From Metabacillus litoralis (GTDB lineage Bacteria > Bacillota > Bacilli > Bacillales > Bacillaceae), in the NCBI RefSeq assembly GCF_003667825.1, contig NZ_CP033043.1:5154501-5218500 (forward strand): a DNA stretch of 64,000 bases, read 5' to 3'. Of the stretch, positions 8,051-17,569 are shown in pieces (position 1 is the stretch's first letter; each line of letters begins with the position of its first letter). The translations under genes and the position numbers were made by a program. Below the pieces are notes generated by a model that searched no databases, had not been told where the DNA came from, and was given only the letters and a program-made list of their open reading frames with translations.

Positions 8051-10009
8051 ATGCAAGTCAATGAACAAATCATTAATGCAGTAAAACATCCTTTAGAACC
8101 TCTAACAGCTGATGAGATTAATATTGCTGTTAAAACTTTAATAACGGAGAAAAATTTAAGTGAGCAAGTAAGATTTTCTACAGTTGTGTTAAATGAGCCA
8201 GCAAAGGATATTGTGCTTAGCTTTGCAGCGGGTGATCCGATTGAACGGGAAGCCTTTATCATTGTTTTAGACAATGAAACGGAGAAAACGTATGAAGCGG
8301 TTGTTTCCGTAACGAAGGAGGCGGTTATTAGTTGGACATATGTTCCTGGAGTTCAACCTGCTGTTATGTTAGATGAATTTGAAGAGTGTGAACAGGTTGT
8401 GAAAAACTATCCTGAATTCCAAGAAGCATTACTGAAAAGAGGAATTACGGATGTTAATTTAGTAATGGTTGACCCTTGGTCTGCTGGTTATTACGGAATT
8501 AAAGAAGATGAAGGCAAGCGGTTGGCTCGAGCAATTTGCTGGGTACGAAAATTCTCTAATGACAATGGCTATGCGTATCCTTTAACAGGAATTGTCGTTT
8601 ATGTTGATCTTAATAGAATGGAGGTTCATCGATTTGAAGACCATGGTGTTCGGCCGATTCCACCAACGGATGCAAATTATACACCAGAAACATCAGATAG
8701 CATTCAGGTAAGGGAAGATTTAAAGCCGTTAGAGATTATTCAACCTGAAGGGCCAAGCTTTGAAGTAGATGGTCATAATATTAAGTGGCAAAAATGGAAT
8801 ATTCGTTTTGGATTTACACCAAGAGAAGGGTTAGTGCTTCATACCGTTGGATATGAAGATAAAGGAAAAATTCGTCCAATATTATACCGCGCAGCTCTAT
8901 CGGAAATGGTTGTCCCATATGGTGAAGGAACTTTTTCTCATAATACACAAAATGCTTTTGATTGCGGTGAATATGGTTTAGGACAGCTGGCAAACCCGTT
9001 AACATTAGGATGTGATTGTTTAGGAGAGATTCGCTATTTTGATGCAGTAATGACAGACAGCAGAGGGAATGTTCGTACCATCCCAAATGCTGTATGTCTG
9101 CACGAAGAGGATTATGGGGTAGCTTGGAAACATACTGATTGGCGCACAGACCAAGTGGAAGTACGTCGCTCTAGACGATTAGTTCTATCATTCTTCTGTA
9201 CAGTAGGGAATTACGATTATGGATTTTATTGGAGTTTCTATCAAGAAGGAACGATAGAGAACGAAGTAAAGCTTACTGGCATGTTAAATACAGGAACATA
9301 TGATGAGAGCGGAAAATCGAAGTATGGTACGGAGATCGCTCCACAGTTAAACGCAACATATCATCAACACTTTTTTAATTATCGATTAGACACGATGTTA
9401 GATGGAATAAAGAATTCAGTAGTGGAAGTGAGTACCCTACCAGAGTCAGAAGGTGCTCATAATCCGAATAACAATGCCTTCTATATTGATGTGAAAACGT
9501 TAAAAACGGAACAAGAAGCTCAGCGTACCATTGATTTAGCATCTCAACGTACATGGAAGATTATTAATCCCAATTCTTTGAATGCTGTTGGCACCCCTGT
9601 TGGCTACAAAATTCAAGTTGGTGAAAACTGTCTGCCATTTGCAAGCGATAAATCAAGCGTAATGAAACGGGCTGGCTTTTTGAAAAATCATTTATATGTT
9701 ACTCAGTACGATAAAGATGAAATGTATGCAGCCGGTAACTATCCAAACCAACATAAGGGAGGAGATGGATTACCAAAATATGCTGCAGCAAATCGGAATA
9801 TTGAAAACGAAGATATTGTTGTTTGGTATACAATGGGGCATCATCACATTACAAGACCAGAGGATTGGCCAGTTATGCCAACTGCATATATCAATTTCCA
9901 ATTGAAACCAGTGGGCTTCTTTGATCGAAATCCAGCATTAGACTTACCTCGTCCAAAAGCAAAAACATCAGCTTGTCATTCAAATAATGGTGGTTCTAGT
10001 TGTCACTAA
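8051..10009 (+). CDS. Copper amine oxidase (TPQ cofactor)
   Basis: The enzyme oxidises primary amines to aldehydes with release of ammonia and H2O2. The 652-residue product has two N-terminal alpha/beta domains and a large catalytic domain. Tyr388 in TVGNYDYG is the residue that self-converts to topaquinone. Copper ligands are His438 and His440 (YHQHF) and His599 in GHHHITRPEDWP. The catalytic-base Asp lies in NAFDCGEYG. These match the Arthrobacter globiformis enzyme closely. No signal peptide is present, so it is cytoplasmic or exported by a route not visible. The C-terminus carries an extra CHSNNGGSSCH tail. The ATG follows AGGGAGG. Confidence 0.95.
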   Translation: MQVNEQIINAVKHPLEPLTADEINIAVKTLITEKNLSEQVRFSTVVLNEPAKDIVLSFAAGDPIEREAFIIVLDNETEKTYEAVVSVTKEAVISWTYVPGVQPAVMLDEFEECEQVVKNYPEFQEALLKRGITDVNLVMVDPWSAGYYGIKEDEGKRLARAICWVRKFSNDNGYAYPLTGIVVYVDLNRMEVHRFEDHGVRPIPPTDANYTPETSDSIQVREDLKPLEIIQPEGPSFEVDGHNIKWQKWNIRFGFTPREGLVLHTVGYEDKGKIRPILYRAALSEMVVPYGEGTFSHNTQNAFDCGEYGLGQLANPLTLGCDCLGEIRYFDAVMTDSRGNVRTIPNAVCLHEEDYGVAWKHTDWRTDQVEVRRSRRLVLSFFCTVGNYDYGFYWSFYQEGTIENEVKLTGMLNTGTYDESGKSKYGTEIAPQLNATYHQHFFNYRLDTMLDGIKNSVVEVSTLPESEGAHNPNNNAFYIDVKTLKTEQEAQRTIDLASQRTWKIINPNSLNAVGTPVGYKIQVGENCLPFASDKSSVMKRAGFLKNHLYVTQYDKDEMYAAGNYPNQHKGGDGLPKYAAANRNIENEDIVVWYTMGHHHITRPEDWPVMPTAYINFQLKPVGFFDRNPALDLPRPKAKTSACHSNNGGSSCH

Positions 10010-10018
10010 ATAAAATGA

Positions 10019-10056
10019 GCGGTTCAAAAGATATTCTTTTTGAACCGCCAATTTTT
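10019..10056 (+). terminator. Terminator, possibly partial, within the amine operon
   Basis: GCGGTTCAAAA (10019-10029) and TTTTGAACCGC pair over 11 bp around a short loop, followed by CAATTTTTT. The downstream gene starts only 20 bp later and has no obvious own promoter, so this may attenuate rather than end transcription. Confidence 0.7.
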
Positions 10057-10075
10057 TAGAGTTGGGAGGGAGTTT

Positions 10076-10669
10076 ATGTTACTAATTATTAGCTTAATCA
10101 TGGTCTTGGGATATAGCGCTTATTTTTATAAAACAACTCGTGGAAGAAATACCAAGATTGTCAGCTCATTAAGTAAATGTGTTCCGATGGCATTGGGGAT
10201 GACTAGTAGTGTTACAGTTGGATTGGTAATAGCAGCTTGGATTCCGCAGATGCTAGCTCTTTCTACGATTCTCTCTATCCTTTTTAGTGCGATTATTGCC
10301 TTATTTATTGGTGTAGGTTTTGGCATAAATGGCATTATTGAAGCTCAAGCGTCGAGTATGATGGGAGCTATGATGGGCGCAATGTTAGGTGTGATGCTGG
10401 CCCCCGAAGAAATGATTATCATGCTAGCTGTAATGGATTTAGTATATCTTGTAAGTTTTTATTTGCTAACGTGGGCTTTAATGAAATCCTTTGTAGATAA
10501 GAAGGAAAGAGTTTTGCACAGAAAATCCGCAATCTATTACATGACCTTCGTCTTAAGTGTTAGCGTTATCTGCACAATCGGTTTCTTGCAAGCTACAGGT
10601 GATGGGGATTCTACAGAAGAGGAAACTATTACACATCATCATGATGATGCGAATGAACATCAACATTAA
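10076..10669 (+). CDS. Membrane protein with Met-rich helix and His-rich tail
   Basis: I place the start at ATG 10076 after GGGAGGG; an upstream TTG lies inside the terminator. The 197-residue product has about five membrane helices. Residues 94-107 (SSMMGAMMGAMLGV) form a Gly/Met-patterned helix, and the last 11 residues (HHHDDANEHQH) are a His-rich cytosolic or external tail. Such patches commonly bind copper or other soft metals. It lies between a copper enzyme and a permease gene. Supply of copper to the oxidase is an attractive guess, but I recognise no family and no function is shown. Confidence 0.75.
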   Translation: MLLIISLIMVLGYSAYFYKTTRGRNTKIVSSLSKCVPMALGMTSSVTVGLVIAAWIPQMLALSTILSILFSAIIALFIGVGFGINGIIEAQASSMMGAMMGAMLGVMLAPEEMIIMLAVMDLVYLVSFYLLTWALMKSFVDKKERVLHRKSAIYYMTFVLSVSVICTIGFLQATGDGDSTEEETITHHHDDANEHQH

Positions 10670-10716
10670 ACTTTTTATGTTTCATTAAAATATGATGAAA
10701 ATGGAGTTGGTGTTAA

Positions 10717-12123
10717 ATGGCAAAATTAAAGAAAAAGTTAGGGTTTTGGCAGGCATATGCAACGGCTACTGGGTTAGTAGTATCTGGATCAACAATGGTG
10801 ACACTTGCTTACAGTATGGGACTAGTAGGTCCAGCATTTATTATTTCAGCATTAATTGCAATGATTATAAGTATTATTATTGCTTTGTCATATGCGGAGC
10901 TTGCCTCGATTATCCCTGGCTCTGGCATGGTAGGTGACTATACATCTGTTGCGATGGGGAAATTTATGTCTATTATTGCAGTGCTTGGTGGATATTTCGT
11001 ATTGTCTGTTATGGTTGGAGCAGCAGAAACTATGACAGCAGGGTTTGCAGCGCAATCTCTCTTTCCGAATATAAATGTAACAGTTGTTTCGCTCCTATTA
11101 TTAACCATATTTTTGGTGATAAATGTATTAGGAGTTGAGATTTTTGGCTCAATTCAAGTTGTTTTGACATTAGGACTAATGATCACTCTATCGGTTATGG
11201 GCTTATTTGGACTATTTGATGTCTTTACAGCAACCGCTCAACTACCAGTAGATTTTACATTGAATGGCTGGGGAACTGTATTTCAATCAATTGCTTTAGG
11301 AATTTGGCTGTTTATCGGGATTGAATTTGTTGCACCAATGGTTGAAGAAGTGAAAAATCCTAGTAAAAATATACCAAGAGCAATGATATTTGGCTTGCTT
11401 TCTATTTTCGTGGCCGATATGTTATTCGGACTAGCGATTATCCGCTATATTGATCCAAGCATTTTAGTAGGTTCAAGTATCCCGCAAATTGATGGAGCAG
11501 GAGCGATGCTAGGTGAAAAAGGTGCAACATGGATGATGATTGTCACTTTATTTGCGGCTGCTAGTTCAATTAATTCCATGTTTGCTGCAGTGCCTCGAAT
11601 GTTTTATGGTATGGCCAGAGATGGATTACTACCGAAGCAATTTTCCTATCTACACCCTAGATTTAGAACGCCAATGGTAAGCATTATAGCTGTATTCCTT
11701 CTCTTTGCCTTGCCACTTTTCTTATTAAAAATGACACCGGAAATGTTTAACATATTAATCTTATCGGCATGTATTACTTGGATCATTTCATATATGATTG
11801 CTCAATTAGATGTCATTATTTTAAGAAAACGTTATGCAAATATAGAGCGTCCTTTTAAATCACCATTCTACCCATATACACAAATTATTGGCATTTTAGC
11901 ATGTGTGTATTTAATCATTACGATCCATCCTGAAACAGCAGTGAAGATGCAAATTTACGGGCTGGCAGGTAGCTTCTTTATTGGAATTTGCATATATGCT
12001 TTCCTTTGGCTTAAATTTAAAAATCAACCTCTATTTCAACCCGTTGCTTTATCTGAGAAACGAATTATGATGGATCTCGAAGAAGACAAAGAAGATTATA
12101 TTCCAGCAAGAAAGGCAGAATAA
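10717..12123 (+). CDS. APC-family amino acid/amine permease
   Basis: The 468-residue protein has about 12 membrane helices and the amino acid-polyamine-organocation fold: helix 1 with ATATGLVVSGSTMV (the unwound glycine-containing segment) and the conserved loop EEVKNPSKNIPRAM after helix 6, followed by PRMFYGMARDGLLPK. It lies downstream of the copper amine oxidase, so uptake of the oxidase's amine substrate (polyamine or biogenic amine) is the likely role; the exact substrate is not readable. Confidence 0.88.
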   Translation: MAKLKKKLGFWQAYATATGLVVSGSTMVTLAYSMGLVGPAFIISALIAMIISIIIALSYAELASIIPGSGMVGDYTSVAMGKFMSIIAVLGGYFVLSVMVGAAETMTAGFAAQSLFPNINVTVVSLLLLTIFLVINVLGVEIFGSIQVVLTLGLMITLSVMGLFGLFDVFTATAQLPVDFTLNGWGTVFQSIALGIWLFIGIEFVAPMVEEVKNPSKNIPRAMIFGLLSIFVADMLFGLAIIRYIDPSILVGSSIPQIDGAGAMLGEKGATWMMIVTLFAAASSINSMFAAVPRMFYGMARDGLLPKQFSYLHPRFRTPMVSIIAVFLLFALPLFLLKMTPEMFNILILSACITWIISYMIAQLDVIILRKRYANIERPFKSPFYPYTQIIGILACVYLIITIHPETAVKMQIYGLAGSFFIGICIYAFLWLKFKNQPLFQPVALSEKRIMMDLEEDKEDYIPARKAE

Positions 12124-12150
12124 CAAAGAAAATAAGGTGGTTGATCATTA

Positions 12151-12696
12151 ATGAAGTTCTTCGGAGGGATACATGAACGAGCACATAAGTATTTTCTTAT
12201 GACAGTAAAAATGTTTCAGCTAAAATCAACTAAAGAAAGTGATTTTGAGTATCATAGTGAAGAGGCTAATGATTCAACATGGCGTTTCAAGTTTCTGATA
12301 AACAGGAATTTTATATCAAGAGTATATAAACTATCAGTCTCTTACGAAATATCTGAGTCTTCTGATAATATTTTCCCGGAAACAATCTCATGGAATTTTC
12401 TGAAAAAAGAATGGCAGCCAAAAGGACAGAGCACCTCATATTGTCAATTGTTAAATCAGCATAAACAACTTAAGAAAATTGTCCAGGCAGTTGATTATGA
12501 ATCGATAGAGATTGGGCAAGTTGGTGGAAAATATCAAATTACAATGGTTCCTATTCCTGGCTCCTATGTTTTTATCTTGCTTCCTCCGTTACAATATTTT
12601 GTTAAAATGAAAAATGAAGAGATGATAAAAATAAAAGAGCTAGCGTACAAGGTTCAAGAGACGATAATAGATTATCAGAAAAAGACAGCAGGTTAA
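12151..12696 (+). CDS. Hypothetical protein at the end of the amine operon
   Basis: This 181-residue soluble protein begins 27 bp after the permease gene behind AAGGTGG, so it is probably co-transcribed. It has no signal peptide or membrane helix; the middle is beta-rich, the end (KIKELAYKVQETIIDYQKK) helical. I recognise no family. Its role in amine use is suggested by position only. Confidence 0.65.
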   Translation: MKFFGGIHERAHKYFLMTVKMFQLKSTKESDFEYHSEEANDSTWRFKFLINRNFISRVYKLSVSYEISESSDNIFPETISWNFLKKEWQPKGQSTSYCQLLNQHKQLKKIVQAVDYESIEIGQVGGKYQITMVPIPGSYVFILLPPLQYFVKMKNEEMIKIKELAYKVQETIIDYQKKTAG

Positions 12697-12876
12697 GTCT
12701 TGCTTTAGCTACCTCCTAATCCATATACCTAAACAACTAACCACCACATTTAACATTTTGTTAAAAATCCTTGGATCATTCCAGTTGGGTTTATGGCAAT
12801 TAATTATACATTGTCATTTAACCTTTTTTTTGATAAAATCGTTTCATAGCTAACGATTAAATTAATAATCAAGAAG

Positions 12877-13398
12877 GTGTTTGACATTCATATAAATAAT
12901 GAAGATGGAGAATTGCTTCCTGAAGAGGTTGATACAATTAGTCAACTAACGAAACTACCATTGAATTCACTCAATTTAGATGCAATTGCTGTTGTGACAA
13001 ATATATATCGGGTAGCTCAGGGGTTAAGAAATAAAATGGAACAAGAAGTTCTTTCTGAATACGGACTATCTTGGACTTCATTTTCGATTCTATATGATTT
13101 ATGGATTGGTGGCTCTCTTGAAACAAAAAAACTAGCTGAATCAGCGGGAGTTTCAAAAGCGACAATAAGTAATATCACAAACACATTAGAGAAAAAGGAC
13201 CTTTGTTATCGAAAAGTTGATCACAGAGATCGAAGAAATACCTTTGTTTTACTCACTGATAAGGGAAAGCAAGTCATTGAGGAGCTCTATCCCCGTTTTC
13301 ATTCGGGAGAGGTTGATATTGTTTCGAGTCTTGATGTAACAGAGAAAAAAATACTGGCTACGTTACTAAGAAGAGTCATTAGGGAAAATGAATTTTAA
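12877..13398 (+). CDS. MarR-family regulator, YwaE-like
   Basis: The protein has a winged helix MarR domain (LAESAGVSKATISNITNTLEKK, then the wing KVDHRDRRNTFVLLTDKG). A MarR gene just upstream of tyrZ matches the B. subtilis ywaE-tyrZ order, which supports the name. The start is uncertain: GTG 12877 overlaps the only Shine-Dalgarno-like site (AAGAAGG), and no ATG or TTG in frame is better placed; ATT 12886 would be well spaced but is a rare start. In B. subtilis the target is not well defined. Confidence 0.85.
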   Translation: MFDIHINNEDGELLPEEVDTISQLTKLPLNSLNLDAIAVVTNIYRVAQGLRNKMEQEVLSEYGLSWTSFSILYDLWIGGSLETKKLAESAGVSKATISNITNTLEKKDLCYRKVDHRDRRNTFVLLTDKGKQVIEELYPRFHSGEVDIVSSLDVTEKKILATLLRRVIRENEF

Positions 13399-13409
13399 AA
13401 GTGAATAGT

Positions 13410-13653
13410 CAATAAGTGATGAGAGGAAACATGAGTAGCAGTTATCTCCCTGTTTGCAGAGAGTCGATGGTTGGTGTGAATCGACACATAGATAACGCGA
13501 ATTACAGTCCTTGAGCTTTTCTTTGTTACAACAATAGCAAAGAACGGACGATCCGTTAATTCGTTGAGTGGAAGAATATTATTATTCTTCAATAAGGGTG
13601 GTACCGCGTGAAATAGTCTAACCACGTCCCTTTTTAGGGATGTGGTTTTTTTG
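13410..13653 (+). promoter_or_regulatory. Tyrosine T-box leader with terminator
   Basis: The untranslated leader of tyrZ shows the parts of a T-box riboswitch. Stem I is closed by GTTATC (about 13441) and GATAAC (13491-13496). The specifier codon is TAC at 13503-13505 (tyrosine) in GCGAATTACAG. The T-box AAGGGTGGTACCGCG is at 13594-13608, whose TGGT pairs with the ACCA end of uncharged tRNA-Tyr. A strong terminator (ACCACGTCCCT with AGGGATGTGGT, then Ts) spans about 13621-13652. Uncharged tRNA would stabilise the antiterminator and switch on tyrZ. Confidence 0.95.
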
Positions 13654-13678
13654 TTTACAAAAAAAATAGGAGGAAATC

Positions 13679-14926
13679 ATGATGAGTGAATCAAATAAGA
13701 AGTTAACTGAAGAACAATTACAAGAAGTAAAGAGGCAGCTTACTATATACTCTCAAGGCGTACAAGAAATTATTCCAACTGAAGAGCTAGAAGCAAAAAT
13801 AGCAAAATCAGTATATGAAAATCGCCCACTTAAGATAAAACTAGGATTGGACCCTTCAGCACCGGATGTTCATCTTGGTCATACGGTTGTTCTTAACAAG
13901 ATGAGACAGTTCCAAGAAAATGGTCATGTTATTCAGCTAATTATTGGTGACTTTACTGGAAAAATAGGTGACCCGACAGGAAAGTCAGTAGCAAGAAAAC
14001 AGCTAACAGATGAAGAAGTAAAACATAATGCTAAAACATACTTTGAGCAGTTTGCAAAAGTGATTGATATGGACAAAGTTGAATTACACTATAACTCTAA
14101 ATGGTTATCTCAGCTTAATTTTGAAGATGTTATCCAACTAGCAGGAAAAATAACAGTAGCCAGGCTTTTAGAAAGAGATGATTTTGAGGAAAGAATCGCT
14201 TTTAATAAGCCGATTTCTCTTCACGAATTCTTCTACCCATTAATGCAAGGCTACGATTCAGTGATGTTGGAATGTGATATTGAGTTAGGTGGAACAGACC
14301 AGCATTTTAATATTCTAATGGGCAGACATTTCCAAGAAAAGTACGGAAAAGAAAAGCAAGTTGCATTATTAATACCGTTATTAGAAGGTCTTGATGGTGT
14401 GGAGAAAATGTCTAAATCGAAGAAGAATTACATTGGAATTGATGAAAGTCCTCAAGAAATGTACGGAAAAGCAATGTCAATTCCAGATGAATTGATGAGT
14501 AAATACTTTGAATTAGTAACTGATTTTACACCAGATAAAGTAAAAACAATAAAAGGAGATTTAAAAAGTGACATACTTCATCCTAGAGATGCAAAAATGT
14601 TACTTGCTAAAACGATTGTGAGAATGTACCACGGAAAAGCTGAAGCAGAAAAGGCAGAGGAACATTTTGTTACTGTTTTTCAGAAAGGAACAATGCCTGA
14701 TGAAATTCCTGTTGTAACTTGGAAGGGACAGGATGAGCTATCGATTTTAGATCTAGTTGTTAAGTTAGAACTACTAAGTTCAAAGAGTGAAGTACGAAGA
14801 ATGATTAACAATAATGGTATTAAATTAAATGGAGAAAAGGTAGAAGATCCACAAATGGAAGTTTTAATCACAGACGAATTAGTTGTTCAGGTGGGGAAAC
14901 GTAAATTTATTAAGATAAAGAAGTAA
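13679..14926 (+). CDS. tyrZ: Tyrosyl-tRNA synthetase, TyrZ type
   Basis: The enzyme charges tRNA-Tyr. The 415-residue product has a class I catalytic core with the HIGH motif as HLGH (in [14 protein letters not shown]) and the KMSKS loop intact ([12 protein letters not shown]), plus a C-terminal S4 RNA-binding domain ([19 protein letters not shown]). Sequence is of the TyrZ group rather than the TyrS group of B. subtilis, which has HIGHL. Two adjacent ATGs (13679, 13682) follow TAGGAGG; the second has the better spacing. Expression is controlled by the upstream T-box. Confidence 0.95.
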   Translation: MMSESNKKLTEEQLQEVKRQLTIYSQGVQEIIPTEELEAKIAKSVYENRPLKIKLGLDPSAPDVHLGHTVVLNKMRQFQENGHVIQLIIGDFTGKIGDPTGKSVARKQLTDEEVKHNAKTYFEQFAKVIDMDKVELHYNSKWLSQLNFEDVIQLAGKITVARLLERDDFEERIAFNKPISLHEFFYPLMQGYDSVMLECDIELGGTDQHFNILMGRHFQEKYGKEKQVALLIPLLEGLDGVEKMSKSKKNYIGIDESPQEMYGKAMSIPDELMSKYFELVTDFTPDKVKTIKGDLKSDILHPRDAKMLLAKTIVRMYHGKAEAEKAEEHFVTVFQKGTMPDEIPVVTWKGQDELSILDLVVKLELLSSKSEVRRMINNNGIKLNGEKVEDPQMEVLITDELVVQVGKRKFIKIKK

Positions 14927-14956
14927 CTTTCGAAATCTAGTAATTGGCTGTATAGC

Positions 14957-15001
14957 AAAAAGTTCGAATTTCCTCAAGTTTAGAGATTCGAGCTTTTTTA
15001 T
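14957..15001 (+). terminator. Terminator of tyrZ
   Basis: AAAAGTTCGAAT and ATTCGAGCTTTT pair with one wobble around a loop, followed by a T run. Confidence 0.85.
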
Positions 15002-15169
15002 TTTTGTGGAAAAGGTTTATTATGATGATACATAGGGCTACAAAGAGCAATTTGGTGTATGCTTAAGTTAATTCTATTAAAGCACTGTAAAGGAAGTTTT
15101 TTAATGAACAACGGAATTCAAATTCTCACAATGAGATTATTATATAAAAATAGGGAGGAGAAAGAAGGG

Positions 15170-16495
15170 ATGCTAAGGTGGCGGATCGTAACATCTCCAA
15201 TACTAGTCTTGATGATGATCATTAGTTTACTTTTATCAGGTTGTAAAGGAGAGGAATCCCAATCCAATGAAAAAGCAACGGAAAAGGTGAAGATTACTTT
15301 TTGGGATGATAATGCTGGTCCACAGCGAACACCCCTTTGGAATGAATTAATTAGAAAGTTTGAACAAGAAAATCCCACAATTGATGTAGAGTATGTTGGT
15401 TTACCTAAAGATTATGCTAAGTCAAAGTTTGACGCAGCGATTGCCGCTGAAGATATGCCTGATATAGCTAGTGTCTATACCAGTTGGCTTCCTGAGTTTT
15501 CTCATCGCGATGCATTATTACCCTTGGATTCCTTTTTTGAGAATTGGAGTGAAAAGGACCAAATAAACAAAGAAGCGATCATGTTTAATAGGAGAATTGT
15601 AAAGGATCATAAGTTATATGGAATTCCATATACACAAAATCTCGATATTCTTTGGATTCGGTCAGATTGGTTTAGAGAAGCTAATTTAAAGATTCCCCAA
15701 ACATGGGAGGAATTCTTCCTGGCTGTTGAGACATTAACAGATAAATCAAGTGGACGGTATGGTTTTACAATTCGGGGAGGTGCAGGTGGGTCATTTCAAC
15801 TACAAAGGATGATGTATGCCTATTCAGGAATTGAGGATTATTTTAAGGATGGGAAAAGCACGATTAATGATCCAAAGCATGTTCAGTTTTTAAAAAGATA
15901 TTTTGGTTTGTACCAAAAGTTTACTCCGAAGAGTGATATTACAAATGATTATAAGGCAATGCTTGCTAATTTTGATATGGGAGTCTCCGCTATGGTCCAG
16001 CATAATATTGGCTCTTTTGCTGAGCATCATGAAGGATTAAATACTGATCAATTTCAGGCTGTCCCTTTACCGAAGTCAATTAACGGTCCTTATGTGGCTG
16101 AAGCGGGCAATACAATCGGGATAAGTATATTTAAAGAAACAAAGCATCCAGATGAGGCATGGAAATTTGTTCAGTTCGTTAATTCAAAAGTTGCACAAAA
16201 TTTATGGAATCAAAGTGTAGGTCAAATCCCGACACATTTAGGTGTAATGGAAGAGGATTGGATAAAAGACTCTCCGCATATTCAGATTTCTGCCCTAGTC
16301 TATAATGATCATGAAACGATTCTTTATGAGCCACCATTTTATTTACCGGAATATCGAACGATTCTCAATACAATAGTTGATCCTGGTATCCAAGAGGTAT
16401 TAAGTGAAAAGACAACTGTTGAGGACTTTTTAAATAAGTGGGCAAAAGCGATGGAAACAGCTCAAGAGCAGTTCGAAGGTAAACTTACAAATTAG
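15170..16495 (+). CDS. ABC sugar-binding lipoprotein, first of two paralogues
   Basis: This is an extracellular solute-binding protein of the carbohydrate ABC class (family 1). ATG 15170 gives 442 residues and a lipoprotein signal ending LLLSGC; the longer frame from 15059 would bury this signal. It is a clear paralogue of the binding protein at 20931, sharing VKITFWDD/ENA, NPTIDVEYVG, YGIPY.QNLD, RYGFTIRGGAGGSFQLQR and EPPFYLPEYR. No permease genes follow directly, so it probably feeds the permease pair at 19.1-20.9 kb, perhaps with a different pectin oligomer preference. No ATCTTAAAAT boxes precede it. Confidence 0.9.
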   Translation: MLRWRIVTSPILVLMMIISLLLSGCKGEESQSNEKATEKVKITFWDDNAGPQRTPLWNELIRKFEQENPTIDVEYVGLPKDYAKSKFDAAIAAEDMPDIASVYTSWLPEFSHRDALLPLDSFFENWSEKDQINKEAIMFNRRIVKDHKLYGIPYTQNLDILWIRSDWFREANLKIPQTWEEFFLAVETLTDKSSGRYGFTIRGGAGGSFQLQRMMYAYSGIEDYFKDGKSTINDPKHVQFLKRYFGLYQKFTPKSDITNDYKAMLANFDMGVSAMVQHNIGSFAEHHEGLNTDQFQAVPLPKSINGPYVAEAGNTIGISIFKETKHPDEAWKFVQFVNSKVAQNLWNQSVGQIPTHLGVMEEDWIKDSPHIQISALVYNDHETILYEPPFYLPEYRTILNTIVDPGIQEVLSEKTTVEDFLNKWAKAMETAQEQFEGKLTN

Positions 16496-16511
16496 TTACT
16501 CTTATAAAAGG

Positions 16512-16535
16512 AGGAAAGGGAAATTTCCCTTTCCT
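16512..16535. terminator. 24-bp perfect palindrome between convergent genes
   Basis: AGGAAAGGGAAA and TTTCCCTTTCCT form an uninterrupted 24-bp palindrome between the stop codons of the convergent binding-protein and esterase genes. It probably ends transcription from both sides, though neither side has a good T run. Confidence 0.45.
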
Positions 16536-16536
16536 G

Positions 16537-17325
16537 TTAATATCCTTGTTTCTTTAACCATTTTTCACATAACTTCTTCCATTGTCCTACGATTTGATCG
16601 TCTTCTGCAAGTCCTAATCCATGACGGCCGTTTGGGAAGATATGCATTTCGTAAGGAATATTGGATTTTGATAAAGCTTTTGCATATAAAAGGCTATTTT
16701 CAACAGAGACAGACGCATCATCTGAGGTATGCCATAAAAATGTCGGCGGTGTCTTAGAGGAGACATTTAATTCTGCTGATAATAAAGTTCTAAGCTTTTT
16801 AGTGGAATGATCTCCAAGTAAGTTATGGAGGGATCCTTCATGATAATTTTCTAATAAAGAAATTACCGGATAGCAAAGAATGGCGATATCAGGTTGACTG
16901 CTTTCAAGATCAATCTGATCACTTGGCTCATAAGAACAAAAAGTAGATAGTGTTGAGACGGAAGCTGCTAAATGTCCTCCTGCTGAAAAGCCGAGAATCC
17001 CTATTTTCTCTTTATCGAGGCTCCATTCTTCAGAATAAAAACGTACAACACGAATTGCACGCTGGGCATCTGCCAGTGGAGCAGGGTGTTTATTAGGAGA
17101 CACTCGATAATTTACTACAAATGCTGAGATCCCTAGAGTGTTTAACCATTTTGCAACTGGTTCCCCTTCATGGTTTGCCCGGCGTTGATAGCCTCCACCA
17201 GGACAAATAATGATAGCACCACGATTTACGGATTCCTTAACTAGATAGGGAGTCAAACTTGGAAGAGTTTCCTCATCCTCTTCTTTAAAAAAGGGTGGTG
17301 AACCTGACCATAAAAAGTATGCCAT
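16537..17325 (-). CDS. Alpha/beta-hydrolase, probable pectin/xylan acetyl esterase
   Basis: The 262-residue protein has the alpha/beta-hydrolase fold: oxyanion region CPGGGY (41-46), nucleophile Ser114 in GFSAGG, an acid Asp in HTSDDASV and a His in NGRHGLGLA near the end. No signal peptide is seen, so it acts inside the cell, likely removing acetyl groups from imported oligosaccharides. Related enzymes are annotated as acetylxylan esterases. Its promoter carries the same boxes as the pectin ABC and lyase operons (17399-17464, minus strand), which ties it to pectin use. Confidence 0.85.
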   Translation of the reverse strand: MAYFLWSGSPPFFKEEDEETLPSLTPYLVKESVNRGAIIICPGGGYQRRANHEGEPVAKWLNTLGISAFVVNYRVSPNKHPAPLADAQRAIRVVRFYSEEWSLDKEKIGILGFSAGGHLAASVSTLSTFCSYEPSDQIDLESSQPDIAILCYPVISLLENYHEGSLHNLLGDHSTKKLRTLLSAELNVSSKTPPTFLWHTSDDASVSVENSLLYAKALSKSNIPYEMHIFPNGRHGLGLAEDDQIVGQWKKLCEKWLKKQGY

Positions 17326-17398
17326 TCTGAAACCCCCTTCACATTAAACCTTATTATTCAAATTTGTTTCCTTCTCATTATATGTACTTATTTATTTT

Positions 17399-17464
17399 AT
17401 TTTATATGAATGCGCATTCTGGAATAATAAAAGATTTTAAGATGAATGAGTAAAATTTTAAGAT
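17399..17464 (-). promoter_or_regulatory. Pectin-regulon promoter A (drives the esterase)
   Basis: Read on the minus strand: ATCTTAAAATT (17464-17454), 10 bp, ATCTTAAAATC (17443-17433), 12 bp, the dyad box AGAATGCGCATTCA (17420-17407; cre-like with three mismatches), 2 bp, then -10 TAAAAT (17404-17399). All distances equal those in promoters B and C. The first codon of the esterase gene is 73 bp downstream. Confidence 0.8.
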
Positions 17465-17555
17465 AAGTAGGCAGTTTTTCAATTATTCGTTGAGAGAGGA
17501 TGAAGATTGATTTAAACTATCGTTACTGCTTCAAAGCTTAAATAGTTTTTTGAAA

Positions 17556-17569
17556 TGATAACGTTAACA
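17556..17569 (+). promoter_or_regulatory. cre-like site before the oxidoreductase gene
   Basis: TGATAACGTTAACA fits the CcpA consensus TGWAANCGNTNWCA at 13 of 14 positions and is nearly symmetric. It lies 24 bp upstream of the chosen start of the Gfo/Idh/MocA gene. CcpA binding is inferred; a LacI-family repressor could also use it. Confidence 0.55.
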
